Source of the DNA: Burkholderia ubonensis subsp. mesacidophila
GTDB lineage: Bacteria > Pseudomonadota > Gammaproteobacteria > Burkholderiales > Burkholderiaceae
Reading direction: 5' to 3'
Assembly: GCF_002097715.1 (NCBI RefSeq)
Contig: NZ_CP020737.1
Location: forward strand, 1 to 64,000
DNA length: 64,000 nt
Part shown: positions 46,577 through 55,732 of the stretch, piece by piece
How positions within the stretch are numbered: position 1 is the stretch's first letter
Layout: every line of letters begins with the position of its first letter
Position numbers and translations under genes: made by a program
The notes under the pieces: generated by a model
What the model saw: only the letters and a program-made list of their open reading frames with translations
What the model was told of the DNA's origin: nothing
Database searches by the model: none

Positions 46577-47377
46577 TCAGCCGATCTGCACTTCTTCGCG
46601 CAGGTCGTGCCAGATGTCCTTGGAAATCTCGATGAAGTGCGGGTGATAGCGAATCTCCGACGTGACGCGCGGGCGCGGCAGGTCGATCGGGTACACGCGC
46701 TTCAACGTCGCCGGGCGCGCGGTCAGCACGAACACGCGGTCCGCGAGCGCGATCGCCTCCTCGAGGTCGTGCGTGACGAACACCACCGAGCCCTTGTTCG
46801 CGGACCAGAGCTGCAGCAGCTCGTCCTGCATCAGCGTGCGGGTCTGCATGTCGAGCGCGGAGAACGGCTCGTCCATCAGCAGGATTTCCGGCTGGTTGAT
46901 GAAGGTCTGCGCGAGCGCGACGCGCTTCCTCATCCCGCCCGACAGCTGGTGCGGGTAGTGCTTCGTGAACTTGTCGAGGCCGACCTTGCGGATCCATTCC
47001 TCGGCCTGCGCGTACGCGACGTCCTTCGAGCGGCCGCGGAACAAGGGGCCTGCGGCGACGTTGTCGATCACGTTGCGCCACGGGAACACCGCGTCGGCCT
47101 GGAACACGAAGCCGATGCGCGGGTCGATCCCGTCGACCGGGCGGCCCATCACGCGCACCTCGCCGGAGGCGGGCTTGAGCAGGCCGGTGATCAGGTTGAG
47201 CGTCGTCGACTTGCCGCAGCCGGTCGGCCCGACGATCGCGATGAACTCGCCGCGCGCGACGCTCATGCTGAAGTCGCGCAGCGCGACGGTAGCCTTGCCT
47301 TCCGGTGAAATGAAGCGGCACGACACGTTGCGAAACTCGATCGCCGGTGTGGTGCTCGGTGAAACTGCCTGGGTCAT
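46577..47377 (-). CDS. NitT/TauT-family ABC transporter ATP-binding protein
   Basis: This 266-residue ATPase has Walker A GPTGCGKS (residues 50-57), signature LSGGM (145-149), Walker B ILLMDE (165-170) and the H-loop in FVTHDLEEAI. It powers import through the permease encoded 30 bp downstream. AGGAC precedes the ATG at 47377 at good spacing. The gene sits between the binding-protein and permease genes. Confidence 0.93.
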   Translation of the reverse strand: MTQAVSPSTTPAIEFRNVSCRFISPEGKATVALRDFSMSVARGEFIAIVGPTGCGKSTTLNLITGLLKPASGEVRVMGRPVDGIDPRIGFVFQADAVFPWRNVIDNVAAGPLFRGRSKDVAYAQAEEWIRKVGLDKFTKHYPHQLSGGMRKRVALAQTFINQPEILLMDEPFSALDMQTRTLMQDELLQLWSANKGSVVFVTHDLEEAIALADRVFVLTARPATLKRVYPIDLPRPRVTSEIRYHPHFIEISKDIWHDLREEVQIG

Positions 47378-47481
47378 CGCATTCGTCCTGCGGGTGGGGC
47401 GCCGCCTTGGTGTGCGGCGCCGGGGCCGGTCAGCCGGGCCGGAACGGGGGAGCGGTGCGGCGGGATCGTCCGCCGCCGCGC

Positions 47482-48489
47482 TTACTTCGCGCTCACGTAC
47501 TCGTTGGTGTAGGTGCGCGCCAGGTCGATGTGCTTGCCCTTCACCGACGGGTTGAACGCCGACAGCACCTTCAGCACGGTCGCCGGGCCGTCGGCCGGCA
47601 TCTTCGCGTCGGCGGTGTACATCGGCAGCGACGCCTTCAGCGCGGTCACGTACAGCGACTTGTCCTTCTGGTAGTCGGCCGGCATCTTCGCGGCGATCTC
47701 CTCGGCACTGTGCGTATGGATGAACTGCATCGTCTTCGCGAACGCATGCGCGAGCTTCACGGCCTGCGCCTTGTGCGCATCGGCCCACGCGGACTGCACG
47801 TACAGGCTCGCGGCCGGATAGGTGCCGCCGAGCGCCGCACGCGTGCCGTCGAGCGTGCGCAGGTCGACCAGCACCTTCGCGTCGCCCATCTTCTCGAGCG
47901 CGGACACGGTCGGCTCGGTCGTCATCCCGGCGTCGATCCGGCCCTGCTTGATCGCGGCGATGAAGCTCGCGTCGGCGCCGACCGGCAGCATCGTGTACTG
48001 CGTCGACGGCACGCCGTGCTGCAGCGCGAGGTATTGCGTGAGGAAGCTCGTCGACGAGCCGAGGCCCGTCACGCCCAGCGTCTTGCCCTTCGCGTCGGCC
48101 ATCGACTTGAAGGTCGCCGCGGCCTTGGTCGACACCATCTCGACTTCGCCCGGCACCTGGCCGAACACGGCGATCGCCTTCACGTCCTTGCCCTTGCTCT
48201 GCAGGTCGATCGTGTGGTCGTAGAAGCCCACCACGCCCTGCACGGCGCCCGCGAGCAGCTCGTTCTCGGCGTCGACGCCGGCCGGCTGCGACAGCAGCTC
48301 GACGTCGAGCCCTTCGTCCTTGAAGTAGCCGAGCTCCTGGGTCAGGCGCGCCGGCAGGTAGATCAGCTTCGCGATCCCGCCGACCATGATCGTGATCTTG
48401 CCGCCGTCGTCCGCGGCGAGGGCGGGATGCGCGGCGAGTGCACAGGTCAGGGTGGCTGCAACGGCGAGGGGGCGCAGGATGGGTCGCAT
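47482..48489 (-). CDS. NitT/TauT-family periplasmic substrate-binding protein
   Basis: This 335-residue protein has a signal peptide ending ALAADD (about residue 25) and the NMT1/SsuA-like fold. Its motifs are IYLPARLTQELGYFKDEGLDVEL, VGFYDHTIDLQSKGKDVKAI and LGVTGLGSSTSF. It captures the ligand in the periplasm for the adjacent permease-ATPase pair. GGAGAC precedes the ATG at 48489; the frame upstream is open but unsupported. First gene of the three-gene importer operon. Confidence 0.93.
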   Translation of the reverse strand: MRPILRPLAVAATLTCALAAHPALAADDGGKITIMVGGIAKLIYLPARLTQELGYFKDEGLDVELLSQPAGVDAENELLAGAVQGVVGFYDHTIDLQSKGKDVKAIAVFGQVPGEVEMVSTKAAATFKSMADAKGKTLGVTGLGSSTSFLTQYLALQHGVPSTQYTMLPVGADASFIAAIKQGRIDAGMTTEPTVSALEKMGDAKVLVDLRTLDGTRAALGGTYPAASLYVQSAWADAHKAQAVKLAHAFAKTMQFIHTHSAEEIAAKMPADYQKDKSLYVTALKASLPMYTADAKMPADGPATVLKVLSAFNPSVKGKHIDLARTYTNEYVSAK

Positions 48490-48987
48490 CGGGGTGTCTC
48501 CGGTCGTTATCGGTATGGCGCGACGATGTCGTGCATCGTTGCAACGAGTATAGGGACGCGAAACCTTCCGCAACCTTTCGCGGACCCGTCATTCCTTTAG
48601 GGGTTTTCCAGCAAACCGGCAGGCGGCCGCGATGGCCGCGGCTCGCAGCCGGCGGGCGACACGGCCGGGCGGGCGCGAGGTCCGGTGATTCGGCGCGATT
48701 CAGGACGGTGATCGCATTATTCGATCTGAATTAGGACAAGTTCTATAAAAATGAAACGCGTCAAAGCCTGAATCCCGCCGATTTATTTTTTGAGATTTCT
48801 CGTTTGATATATTCGAGTGAATCGTTTTTGGCTGGAGCCTTATTCATGCGCTTATCCATGAATAATCGCACCTTTATTCGATTCGCCTGCGCACGAACGC
48901 TCAACGAGCAGGCTTCTCCTCCGCCGGCGCCGTTGCATCAGGCGTCGCCGCATTGATCATCGACGAAGCATTTTTCAAACGAAACCA
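48490..48987. other. 498-bp divergent control region
   Basis: I see no gene. It separates the importer operon (minus) from the LuxR-type regulator (plus). A markedly AT-rich part (about 48715-48880, with GATTTATTTTTTGAG and GATATATTCGAG) lies upstream of the regulator and may hold its promoter. Confidence 0.5.
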
Positions 48988-49635
48988 ATGCGAGATATGA
49001 ATGCAATAACCATCGCCATTGCCGACGACCATCCCGTGGTACTCGAATTGCTCGATCGCCTGTTGCAATGCACGCCGCCGTTTCGCGTCGTGCATTCATG
49101 CCGCAGCGGCGCCGCATTGATCGCCGCGCTGATGCAGGCCCCGGTCGACATCGCCGTCGTCGATTATTCGATGAGCCGAGGCGAGCGCCCGCTCGACGGG
49201 CTGCCGCTGCTGCGCAAGCTGCGCAGCAGCGCGCCGCGCACGCGGTGCGTGATGTTCACCGCGCAGTCGAACCCCAGCGTGCTCGCGGCGGCGCTCCGGC
49301 TCGGGGTGGCCGCGATCGTCAGCAAGGAAGACCCGGTCGACGAAATCGTCCGTGCGTGCCGGCGGCTCGACGCGTCCGGCACGTGCTACCTGTCGCCGAC
49401 GGCCCGGGCAATGTTCGCGCGCGGCGACGCGCCCGGGCGGGAATCGGCGCTCACGGCCCGGGAACTCGACGTCGTGCGGCTGTTCGCGTCCGGGCATACG
49501 CTGCAGGACATCGCGAAGCAGCTCGGCCGCTCGATCAGCACCGTGTCGACGCAAAAACACACGGCGATGCGCAAGCTGCAGGCCGATACGAACATCCATC
49601 TGATTCGGTATGCGTACGAAAACGGCCTGATCTGA
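48988..49635 (+). CDS. LuxR/FixJ-family response regulator (RcsB-like)
   Basis: This 215-residue regulator has a receiver domain (Asp13-Asp14 pocket, phosphoacceptor Asp59 in AVVDYSMSRG, Lys in VSKEDP) and a LuxR helix-turn-helix (LTARELDVVRLFASGHTLQD...STVSTQKHTAMRKL). The start may be the ATG at 48988 or the one at 48997. No kinase is adjacent, so it is an orphan within this window. It is convergent with the flagellar operon. Confidence 0.9.
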   Translation: MRDMNAITIAIADDHPVVLELLDRLLQCTPPFRVVHSCRSGAALIAALMQAPVDIAVVDYSMSRGERPLDGLPLLRKLRSSAPRTRCVMFTAQSNPSVLAAALRLGVAAIVSKEDPVDEIVRACRRLDASGTCYLSPTARAMFARGDAPGRESALTARELDVVRLFASGHTLQDIAKQLGRSISTVSTQKHTAMRKLQADTNIHLIRYAYENGLI

Positions 49636-49658
49636 CTGCGCGGCCACTTATAGGAGGG

Positions 49659-50441
49659 TCAGCGCAAGCCCGCCACAACCCGCCCCATCGCATCCAGCCC
49701 CATATCGAACAACCGCCCGAAGAACGGCACCATGTTCGGCACCATCAGCTGCACGAGCAGCAGGCCGACCAGCATCGTGACCGGAAAGCCGACCTGGAAG
49801 ATGCCGATCTGCGGCGCCGCGCGATTCAGGATGCCGAGCGCGAGGTTGGCGATCAGCAGCGCCGCGACGACCGGCAGCGCGAGCAGCAGCCCCATCTGGA
49901 ACACCGTCGCGCCGAACGCGGCGAGCGTGCGCCAGCCGGGCGCGTGCAGCAGGTCGGCCGATATGGGCAGCGTCTGGAACGACGCGGCGAGCGCCGCGAG
50001 CACCTGCAGGTGGCCGTCGAACGCGAGGAACGCGAGGATCGCGACCGCGTTCAGGAAGCGGCCCATCACCGGCGTCGCGCCGCTCGCGTGGGGATCGAAG
50101 AAGGTCGCGAAGCCGAGGCCCATCGACAGGCCGATCGCGTCGCCGGCGGCCTGGGCGGCGGCGAACACGATCTGCATCGTGAAGCCCATCGCCACGCCGA
50201 TCAGGAACTGCGTGACGACGATCCAGATGCCCTGCGCGGAAAACACGGTGACGGCCGGCAGCGGCCCGAGCGTCGGCGCGACGACCAACGCCATGAATGC
50301 CGCGACGCCGATCTTCACGCGCCCCGGCACCGACGCGTGGCCGGTCACCGGTGCGACCGCGACGAGCGCGAGCATCCGCACGAACGGCCACAGGAACGCC
50401 GTGAGCCACGCGTTGAGCTGCGCGTAGGTGACCGAGAACAT
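49659..50441 (-). CDS. fliR: Flagellar biosynthesis protein FliR
   Basis: FliR is an integral component of the flagellar type III export gate with FliP and FliQ. The 260-residue protein has the usual hydrophobic segments, begins MFSVTYAQLNAWLTAFLWPF and contains GLLLVQLMVPNMVPFFGRLF near its end. It is the last gene of the fliLMNOPQR operon on the minus strand, 33 bp after fliQ. Confidence 0.95.
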   Translation of the reverse strand: MFSVTYAQLNAWLTAFLWPFVRMLALVAVAPVTGHASVPGRVKIGVAAFMALVVAPTLGPLPAVTVFSAQGIWIVVTQFLIGVAMGFTMQIVFAAAQAAGDAIGLSMGLGFATFFDPHASGATPVMGRFLNAVAILAFLAFDGHLQVLAALAASFQTLPISADLLHAPGWRTLAAFGATVFQMGLLLALPVVAALLIANLALGILNRAAPQIGIFQVGFPVTMLVGLLLVQLMVPNMVPFFGRLFDMGLDAMGRVVAGLR

Positions 50442-50474
50442 CGCCGGAGCCCGGAGCCGCTAGGCGCGCGCCGC

Positions 50475-50747
50475 TCAGCCCGCGCCGAGCGTCGCGACGT
50501 GCAGCAGGGTCTGCCGCAGGTAGTCGAGCACCGTCGTCATCATCCACGGGCCGGCGATCACGAGCGTGGCCAGCACCGCGAGCAGCTTCGGGATGAACGA
50601 CAGCGTCGATTCGTTGATCTGCGTCGCGGCCTGGAACAGGCTCACGAGCAGGCCGACCGCGAGCGCGACGAGCAGCAGCGGCGCGGAGACCAGCAGGCCG
50701 ACCACCATCGCCTGGTGCGCGAGCGTCATCACTTGTTCGGGCGTCAT
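50475..50747 (-). CDS. fliQ: Flagellar biosynthesis protein FliQ
   Basis: FliQ is a 90-residue two-helix membrane protein of the flagellar export gate. The sequence MTPEQVMTLAHQAMVVGL and FQAATQINESTLSFIPKLL is characteristic. It lies between fliP and fliR with 19 and 33 bp gaps. Confidence 0.96.
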   Translation of the reverse strand: MTPEQVMTLAHQAMVVGLLVSAPLLLVALAVGLLVSLFQAATQINESTLSFIPKLLAVLATLVIAGPWMMTTVLDYLRQTLLHVATLGAG

Positions 50748-50766
50748 CGCATGCTCTCCGGCGTGA

Positions 50767-51528
50767 TCAGGTGAAGCTCTGCGCGAGCGAGCCGAGCAGC
50801 AGCTGCCAGCCGTCGACGACGACGAACAGCATCAGCTTGAACGGCAGCGACACGGTGGACGGCGACACCATCATCATCCCCATCGACATCAGCACGCTCG
50901 CGACGACCATGTCGATGATCAGGAACGGGATGAAGATCGTGAAGCCGATCTGGAAGCCCGTCTTCAGCTCGCTGGTGACGAACGCGGGCACCAGCAGCGA
51001 CAGCGGCACGTCTTCCGGGCCCTGCAGCGGCGCGGCCTTCGAGATCTTCGCGAACAGCGCGAGATCGGTCTCGCGGGTCTGTTTCAGCATGAAGGTCTTG
51101 AACGGCGCGACGCCGCGCTGCACCGCCTGCTCCATCGGCACGCTGCCGTCGGAGAACGGCTTGTAGCCGTCGGAATACGCGCGGTCGAGCACCGGCGACA
51201 TCACGAAGAAGGTGAGGAACATCGCGAGGCCGACCAGCACCTGGTTCGGCGGCGTCGACGACGTGCCGAGCGCCTGCCGCAGCAGCGACAGCACGATGAT
51301 GATGCGCGTGAAGCTCGTCATCATCAGCAGCATCGCCGGCAGGAACGACAGCATCGTGAGCAGCAGCATCGTCTGCACGCTCAGCGAGTAGGTCGTGCCG
51401 CCGTTCGGGCCGGGGGCCGCGTTGAAGGCGGGCAGGCCCGCCGCCTGCGCGCACGCGAGCGCGGGGGCGAGGCCGAGGATCAGCGCGGGCGCAAGACGCG
51501 CCGCGCGGCGCAGGAAGGCGTATTTCAT
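50767..51528 (-). CDS. fliP: Flagellar biosynthesis protein FliP
   Basis: FliP forms the core pore of the flagellar type III export gate. The 253-residue protein has a cleavable signal (ending CAQA), the family segment [39 protein letters not shown], and the C-terminal [16 protein letters not shown]. It follows fliO and precedes fliQ. Confidence 0.97.
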   Translation of the reverse strand: MKYAFLRRAARLAPALILGLAPALACAQAAGLPAFNAAPGPNGGTTYSLSVQTMLLLTMLSFLPAMLLMMTSFTRIIIVLSLLRQALGTSSTPPNQVLVGLAMFLTFFVMSPVLDRAYSDGYKPFSDGSVPMEQAVQRGVAPFKTFMLKQTRETDLALFAKISKAAPLQGPEDVPLSLLVPAFVTSELKTGFQIGFTIFIPFLIIDMVVASVLMSMGMMMVSPSTVSLPFKLMLFVVVDGWQLLLGSLAQSFT

Positions 51529-51564
51529 CGGAATGCGGTGAGTGGAAGGGCGCGCGAGCGCATC

Positions 51565-52128
51565 TCAGCGGTCCTTGCCGCGCCCGAGGCGTTTCGCGGC
51601 CTCGCCCGCGAGCGCGTCGCGAAAGCGCCGGCCGAACGTGCCGGGCAAGTCGCCGCCGGGCGCGGAGGCCGACGGCGCATCCGCCGTGACGGCTTCACCG
51701 GCAGGCGCGGAGCCGGCCGGCAGCGTGTGCAGCAGCCGAACGTTGCCGGGCGCGACGCCGAGCACCAGCCACGTATCGCCGACCTCGACGATCGTCGCGC
51801 ATTCCTTCGCGCCGACCGCGACGCTCGACACGACCTTCAGCGGGCCGCCGCGCCGCGCCGGCTGGAAGCCGAAGCGGCGCGCGAGCCACGCGCAGCCGAA
51901 CACGAGGCCGATCACGAGCGCGAGCCCGACGAGCGTCTGCAGCACCGCGCCGACGCCGAGCGACGGCGCGGCCGAGCCGACCACCACGCTCGACGCGATC
52001 GCGCCGGCATGGTTCACCGCGTTCAGGTCGGCGGCCGCGGCCGCCTCGGCGAGCAGCGCGCCGGCTGCGCCCGCCGCGACGAACGCGGCCAGCGCAACCA
52101 GGCGGCGGCCGGACGGCGCGAATCTCAT
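51565..52128 (-). CDS. fliO: Flagellar biosynthesis protein FliO
   Basis: FliO assists assembly of the FliPQR export gate. The 187-residue protein has one membrane segment in the first half, followed by a cytoplasmic domain with WLARRFGFQPARRGGPLKVV and VGAKECATIVEVGDTWLVLG, typical of FliO. The start overlaps the fliN stop by ATGA. Confidence 0.9.
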   Translation of the reverse strand: MRFAPSGRRLVALAAFVAAGAAGALLAEAAAAADLNAVNHAGAIASSVVVGSAAPSLGVGAVLQTLVGLALVIGLVFGCAWLARRFGFQPARRGGPLKVVSSVAVGAKECATIVEVGDTWLVLGVAPGNVRLLHTLPAGSAPAGEAVTADAPSASAPGGDLPGTFGRRFRDALAGEAAKRLGRGKDR

Positions 52129-52622
52129 CGATTCAGTTTCCGGATGCGCTCGGACGGCGTGATGATGTCCGTCAGGCGGATGCCGAACTTGTCGTTCACG
52201 ACCACCACCTCGCCCTGCGCGATCAGGCAGCCGTTGACCAGCACGTCCATCGGCTCGCCCGCGAGGCCGTCGAGCTCGACGACCGAGCCCTGCGCGAGCT
52301 GCAGCAGGTTGCGGATCGCGATCTTCGTGCGGCCGAGCTCCACGGTCATCTTGACCGGGATGTCGAGGATCATGTCGATGTCGTTGTGCGTCGACGTCGC
52401 CGCGGCCTTCGACAGCGGCTGGAACACGCCGGCGCCCGTCGCGCCCGCCGCCGGGACCGGCTGCTCGTTCTGCTCGGCGAGCGCGGCCGCCCAGTCGTCC
52501 AGCCCCTGCTCGTCATCGGCGTCGGCGGCAGCCGCGGCCGCGGGAGCCGTCTCCGCCAGCGCGGCGTCAGCCAGTGCCTGCGCGTCGAGCTCGTCCGTCT
52601 GATTCAGCTCACTCATATCCAC
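52125..52622 (-). CDS. fliN: Flagellar motor switch protein FliN
   Basis: FliN is part of the C-ring that controls rotation direction and aids export. The 165-residue protein has an acidic, Ala-rich N-terminal extension and the SpoA domain (DIPVKMTVELGRTKIAIRNL, VVELDGLAGEPMDVLVNG, VVVNDKFGIRLTDI). The start overlaps the end of fliM by 14 bp; a second Met two codons on is also possible. Confidence 0.96.
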   Translation of the reverse strand: MDMSELNQTDELDAQALADAALAETAPAAAAAADADDEQGLDDWAAALAEQNEQPVPAAGATGAGVFQPLSKAAATSTHNDIDMILDIPVKMTVELGRTKIAIRNLLQLAQGSVVELDGLAGEPMDVLVNGCLIAQGEVVVVNDKFGIRLTDIITPSERIRKLNR

Positions 52623-53607
52623 CTTCCTTCATCGTGTCGTTCGCGCTGATCATCTTCTGCACGCGCAACGCATATTGACCATTGAAAATCCCGTAACCGC
52701 ATTCCATGACCGGCACGCCGTCGACCTTCGCGGTGATCGTGTCCTCGATCGCGAGCGGCAGCACGTCGCCCGCGCGCAGGTTGAGGATCTGCTCGAAGGT
52801 CACCGGAATCTCGGCGAGATTCGCGGTCAGCTCGACCTCGGCTGTCTGGACCTGCTGCGACAGCACGCGCACCCAGCGCCGGTCGACTTCGAGCGCCTCG
52901 CCCTGGATCGGCGACGCGAGCACGTCGCGAATCGGCTCGACCATCGAATACGGCATGCAGATGTGCAGCGTGCCGCCCGTCGGCCCGAACTCGATCGAGA
53001 ACTGGGTGACGATCACGATTTCGTTCGGCGTCGCGACGTTCGCGAACTGCGTGTGCATTTCCGAGCGCACGTATTCGAACTGCAGCGGCCGCACGCTCTT
53101 CCAGGCGGTCGTGTAGTGCTCGAACACGAGGTTCAGCAGCTTGCCGATGATGCGCTGCTCGGTCGCGGTGAAGTCGCGGCCCTCGACGCGCGTGTGGAAG
53201 CGCCCGTCGCCGCCGAACAGGTTGTCGACGACGAAGAACACGAGGTTCGGGTCGAACACGAACAGCGACGTGCCGCGCAGCGGCTTCACGTGCACGAGGT
53301 TCAGGTTCGTCGGGATCGGCAGGTTGCGGGTGAACTCGCTGTACTTCTGCACCTTCACCTGGCTGACGGAGATTTCCGCCGTGCGCCGCATGAAGTTGAA
53401 GATGCCGATGCGCAGCAGACGCGCGAAGCGGTCGTTGATGATCTCGAGGCCGGGCATCCGGCCGCGGACGATCCGCTCCTGCGTCGCGATGTTGTAGGGG
53501 CGAATGCCCGACGCGTCGCGCTTTTCGTCATCCGCGTCGGCTTCGCCCGTAACGCCCTTGAGGAGTGCATCGACCTCCTCCTGGGACATGAACTCTGAGT
53601 GGCCCAT
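52609..53607 (-). CDS. fliM: Flagellar motor switch protein FliM
   Basis: FliM binds CheY-P and switches flagellar rotation. The 332-residue protein has the N-terminal CheY-binding peptide region (EFMSQEEVDALLKGV), the middle domain with GGDGRFHTRVEGRDFTATEQ and the C-terminal SpoA domain. It lies between fliL (21 bp upstream) and fliN (overlap). Confidence 0.97.
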   Translation of the reverse strand: MGHSEFMSQEEVDALLKGVTGEADADDEKRDASGIRPYNIATQERIVRGRMPGLEIINDRFARLLRIGIFNFMRRTAEISVSQVKVQKYSEFTRNLPIPTNLNLVHVKPLRGTSLFVFDPNLVFFVVDNLFGGDGRFHTRVEGRDFTATEQRIIGKLLNLVFEHYTTAWKSVRPLQFEYVRSEMHTQFANVATPNEIVIVTQFSIEFGPTGGTLHICMPYSMVEPIRDVLASPIQGEALEVDRRWVRVLSQQVQTAEVELTANLAEIPVTFEQILNLRAGDVLPLAIEDTITAKVDGVPVMECGYGIFNGQYALRVQKMISANDTMKEGGYE

Positions 53608-53628
53608 GCGCGTTCCTTTGTCGGCGAG

Positions 53629-54132
53629 TTACTGGACGACGAACTCGGTGAACAGCACGTCGTCGACCTTGGCGTGCTGGTTGCCAGGCTGCGTCGGCTG
53701 CTCGATCAGGCCCTTCAGCTCGCCGGCGAGCGCGTGCTTGCCGTCGGGCGTCGCGAGTTCCTCCGGGCGCTTGTTGCTCAGCGCGAGCAGGATGCGGCTG
53801 CGGATCTCCGGCATGCGCGCGGTCAGCTGCTCCTGCGCCTTCGCGTCGGTGAGCTTCAGCGACAGCCCGACGCGCAGGTAGTGCTGGACGCCGTCGTCCG
53901 ACTGGAGGTTGACGGTGAGCGGGTCGAGCGGGAAGAACACCGGCGCGGCGAGCGGCGGCGGTTCGACGGGGCCGCTCGCATGGCCGACGCCCTGCTTGCT
54001 CAGGAACACGTACATGCCGCCCGCGGCGGCAGCCGCGGCGCCAAGCGCGATGACGGCGAACAGCGCGATGCGCTTGAGCTTGCCGGACGAAGCCGGCTTG
54101 TCGGCGGGCGGATTTGCGGTCGTGGAGGCCAT
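53629..54132 (-). CDS. fliL: Flagellar basal body-associated protein FliL
   Basis: FliL is a single-pass inner-membrane protein that stabilises the stator. The 167-residue protein has one membrane segment (about residues 17-38) and the periplasmic stomatin-like domain (FFPLDPLTVNLQSDDGVQHY, LTARMPEIRSRILLALSNKR). The ATG at 54132 gives the usual N-terminus (MASTTANPPADK); an ATG 33 bp upstream is possible. First gene of the fliL-R operon. Confidence 0.94.
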   Translation of the reverse strand: MASTTANPPADKPASSGKLKRIALFAVIALGAAAAAAGGMYVFLSKQGVGHASGPVEPPPLAAPVFFPLDPLTVNLQSDDGVQHYLRVGLSLKLTDAKAQEQLTARMPEIRSRILLALSNKRPEELATPDGKHALAGELKGLIEQPTQPGNQHAKVDDVLFTEFVVQ

Positions 54133-54380
54133 GTGAATGCGTGCGTGGTGACTCGTAGCATGCATTGTTCGGCATCCGGCCCGAAGCCGATGGGCGGAAA
54201 AGAGGGGGGAATTGCGGTTATCTCAGGCGATTGTCGGGCGGGTGGCCCGGCCGGCGGCGGGTGCCGGCCGGCAAGCGGCGGCAGAAATGGGGGCGCAAGT
54301 GCCGGCGTACGCGGGACGGGCGGCCGGCGCCCGGGGCAGGGAGGCGGCGCACCGGGCGGTACGCCGCGGCGGCCCCCCGC

Positions 54381-55103
54381 TCAGATCGGCAGCAGCGTCA
54401 GCAGCGGCGCGAGCAGCACCATCGCGACGCCCGCGATCATCATCGTCAGGCTCGACACGACGCCTTCCTCGCTGCCGATCTCGCGCGCCTTCGCGGTGCC
54501 GACGCCGTGCGCGGCCGCGCCGAACAGCGCGCCGCGCGCGAGCCGCGTGCGCATCGGCACGAGCGCGAGCACGATCTCGCCGAGCAGCATCCCGCAGATG
54601 CCGGTCGCGATCACGAACAGCGCGGTCAGGTCCTTCGGCGCATGGATCTTGTCGGAGACGGCCAGCGCGAACGGCGTCGACACCGAGCGGGTCATCAGCG
54701 AGCGCTGCAGCTCCGGCGACAGGTGCAGCAGCTTCGCGAGCAGCAGCGACCCGCAGACCCCGGCGGCGATGCCGACCACGACGCCGACCGACAGCGACAG
54801 CCAGTGGCGGCGGATCAGGTCGCGGTAGTCGTAGATCGGCACCGCGAACGCGATCGTCGCCGGGCCGAGCAGCCACATCAGCCAGCGCGTGTCGTGGAAG
54901 TAGACCGAATACGGGATGCCCGTCAGCGCGACGAGCGCGACCAGCACGCCGGGCACGAACACGAGCGGCGAGAACAGCAGCGTCTTCTTGTACGCATAGA
55001 GCCGCTTCGACGCGAAGTACAGCACGACCGTCAGCACGAAGCAGCCGACGGAGATCGCGGCATTCGCCTGGTCGGCGGACAGGTTCGACAGCGGGGCAAG
55101 CAT
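54381..55103 (-). CDS. LrgB/CidB family membrane protein
   Basis: This 240-residue polytopic protein of the LrgB family is thought to modulate murein hydrolase activity or metabolite export together with LrgA/CidA. Characteristic are RSLMTRSVSTPFALAVSDKI and GAAAHGVGTAKAREIGSEEG. It follows the lrgA-like gene by 34 bp in one operon. Confidence 0.93.
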   Translation of the reverse strand: MLAPLSNLSADQANAAISVGCFVLTVVLYFASKRLYAYKKTLLFSPLVFVPGVLVALVALTGIPYSVYFHDTRWLMWLLGPATIAFAVPIYDYRDLIRRHWLSLSVGVVVGIAAGVCGSLLLAKLLHLSPELQRSLMTRSVSTPFALAVSDKIHAPKDLTALFVIATGICGMLLGEIVLALVPMRTRLARGALFGAAAHGVGTAKAREIGSEEGVVSSLTMMIAGVAMVLLAPLLTLLPI

Positions 55104-55137
55104 GATCGGGGTTCCGTCGGCAATGGATCAGGCGGGA

Positions 55138-55596
55138 TCAGGCGCGCACGCGGCGGCGCCCGGCCAGCACGCGCTGCGCGGCGAGCTTGCGCTCGAGCTT
55201 CGCGGCGAGGTCGACCGCGACGGCCACCGCGACCATCACGAACGCGGTGCCGGCGACGACGACGAGCGCGAGCCGCCAGCCGTCCTCGCGGAACAGGCCG
55301 CCGTACTGCACGGCCGCGACCGCGGCCGGCACGAAGAACAGCAGCATGTCGGACAGCAGCCAGTTCGCGCCGTCCTTCACCCACGCCGGCGCGACGCCGC
55401 CGGAAAACAGCAGCACGAGCAGCACCGCGAGGCCGATCACGCCGGACGGAACCGGCAGCCCGACCGCCCGCACCGCCCAGTCGACCGCCAGCCACAGCGC
55501 CGCGAGCGCGGTCGCCTGCAGCGCGATCCGCCCGGTGTGCGCGACACCGGCCATCGGCGCGGGCCGGACGGCGGCAATGGCGATCGACTTGTTCAT
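55138..55596 (-). CDS. LrgA/CidA family membrane protein
   Basis: This 152-residue holin-like protein of the CidA/LrgA family has four membrane segments with PVPSGVIGLAVLLVLLFSGG and DMLLFFVPAAVAAVQYGG. The ATG at 55596 is preferred over one 27 bp upstream by family length. It is the first gene of the lrgAB-like operon and diverges from the LysR-type regulator gene. Confidence 0.92.
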   Translation of the reverse strand: MNKSIAIAAVRPAPMAGVAHTGRIALQATALAALWLAVDWAVRAVGLPVPSGVIGLAVLLVLLFSGGVAPAWVKDGANWLLSDMLLFFVPAAVAAVQYGGLFREDGWRLALVVVAGTAFVMVAVAVAVDLAAKLERKLAAQRVLAGRRRVRA

Positions 55597-55732
55597 GGTG
55601 GGGCTCCCATACAGATAATTCATTGATGGCGCAAGTATAGAATTCCCTCATCCATAAATAAAATGACTTGTCTCTATCCTTGTCATTCCATTTCGGAATT
55701 CACGATGGCTGCACCAATTTGGGGAGGCGCCG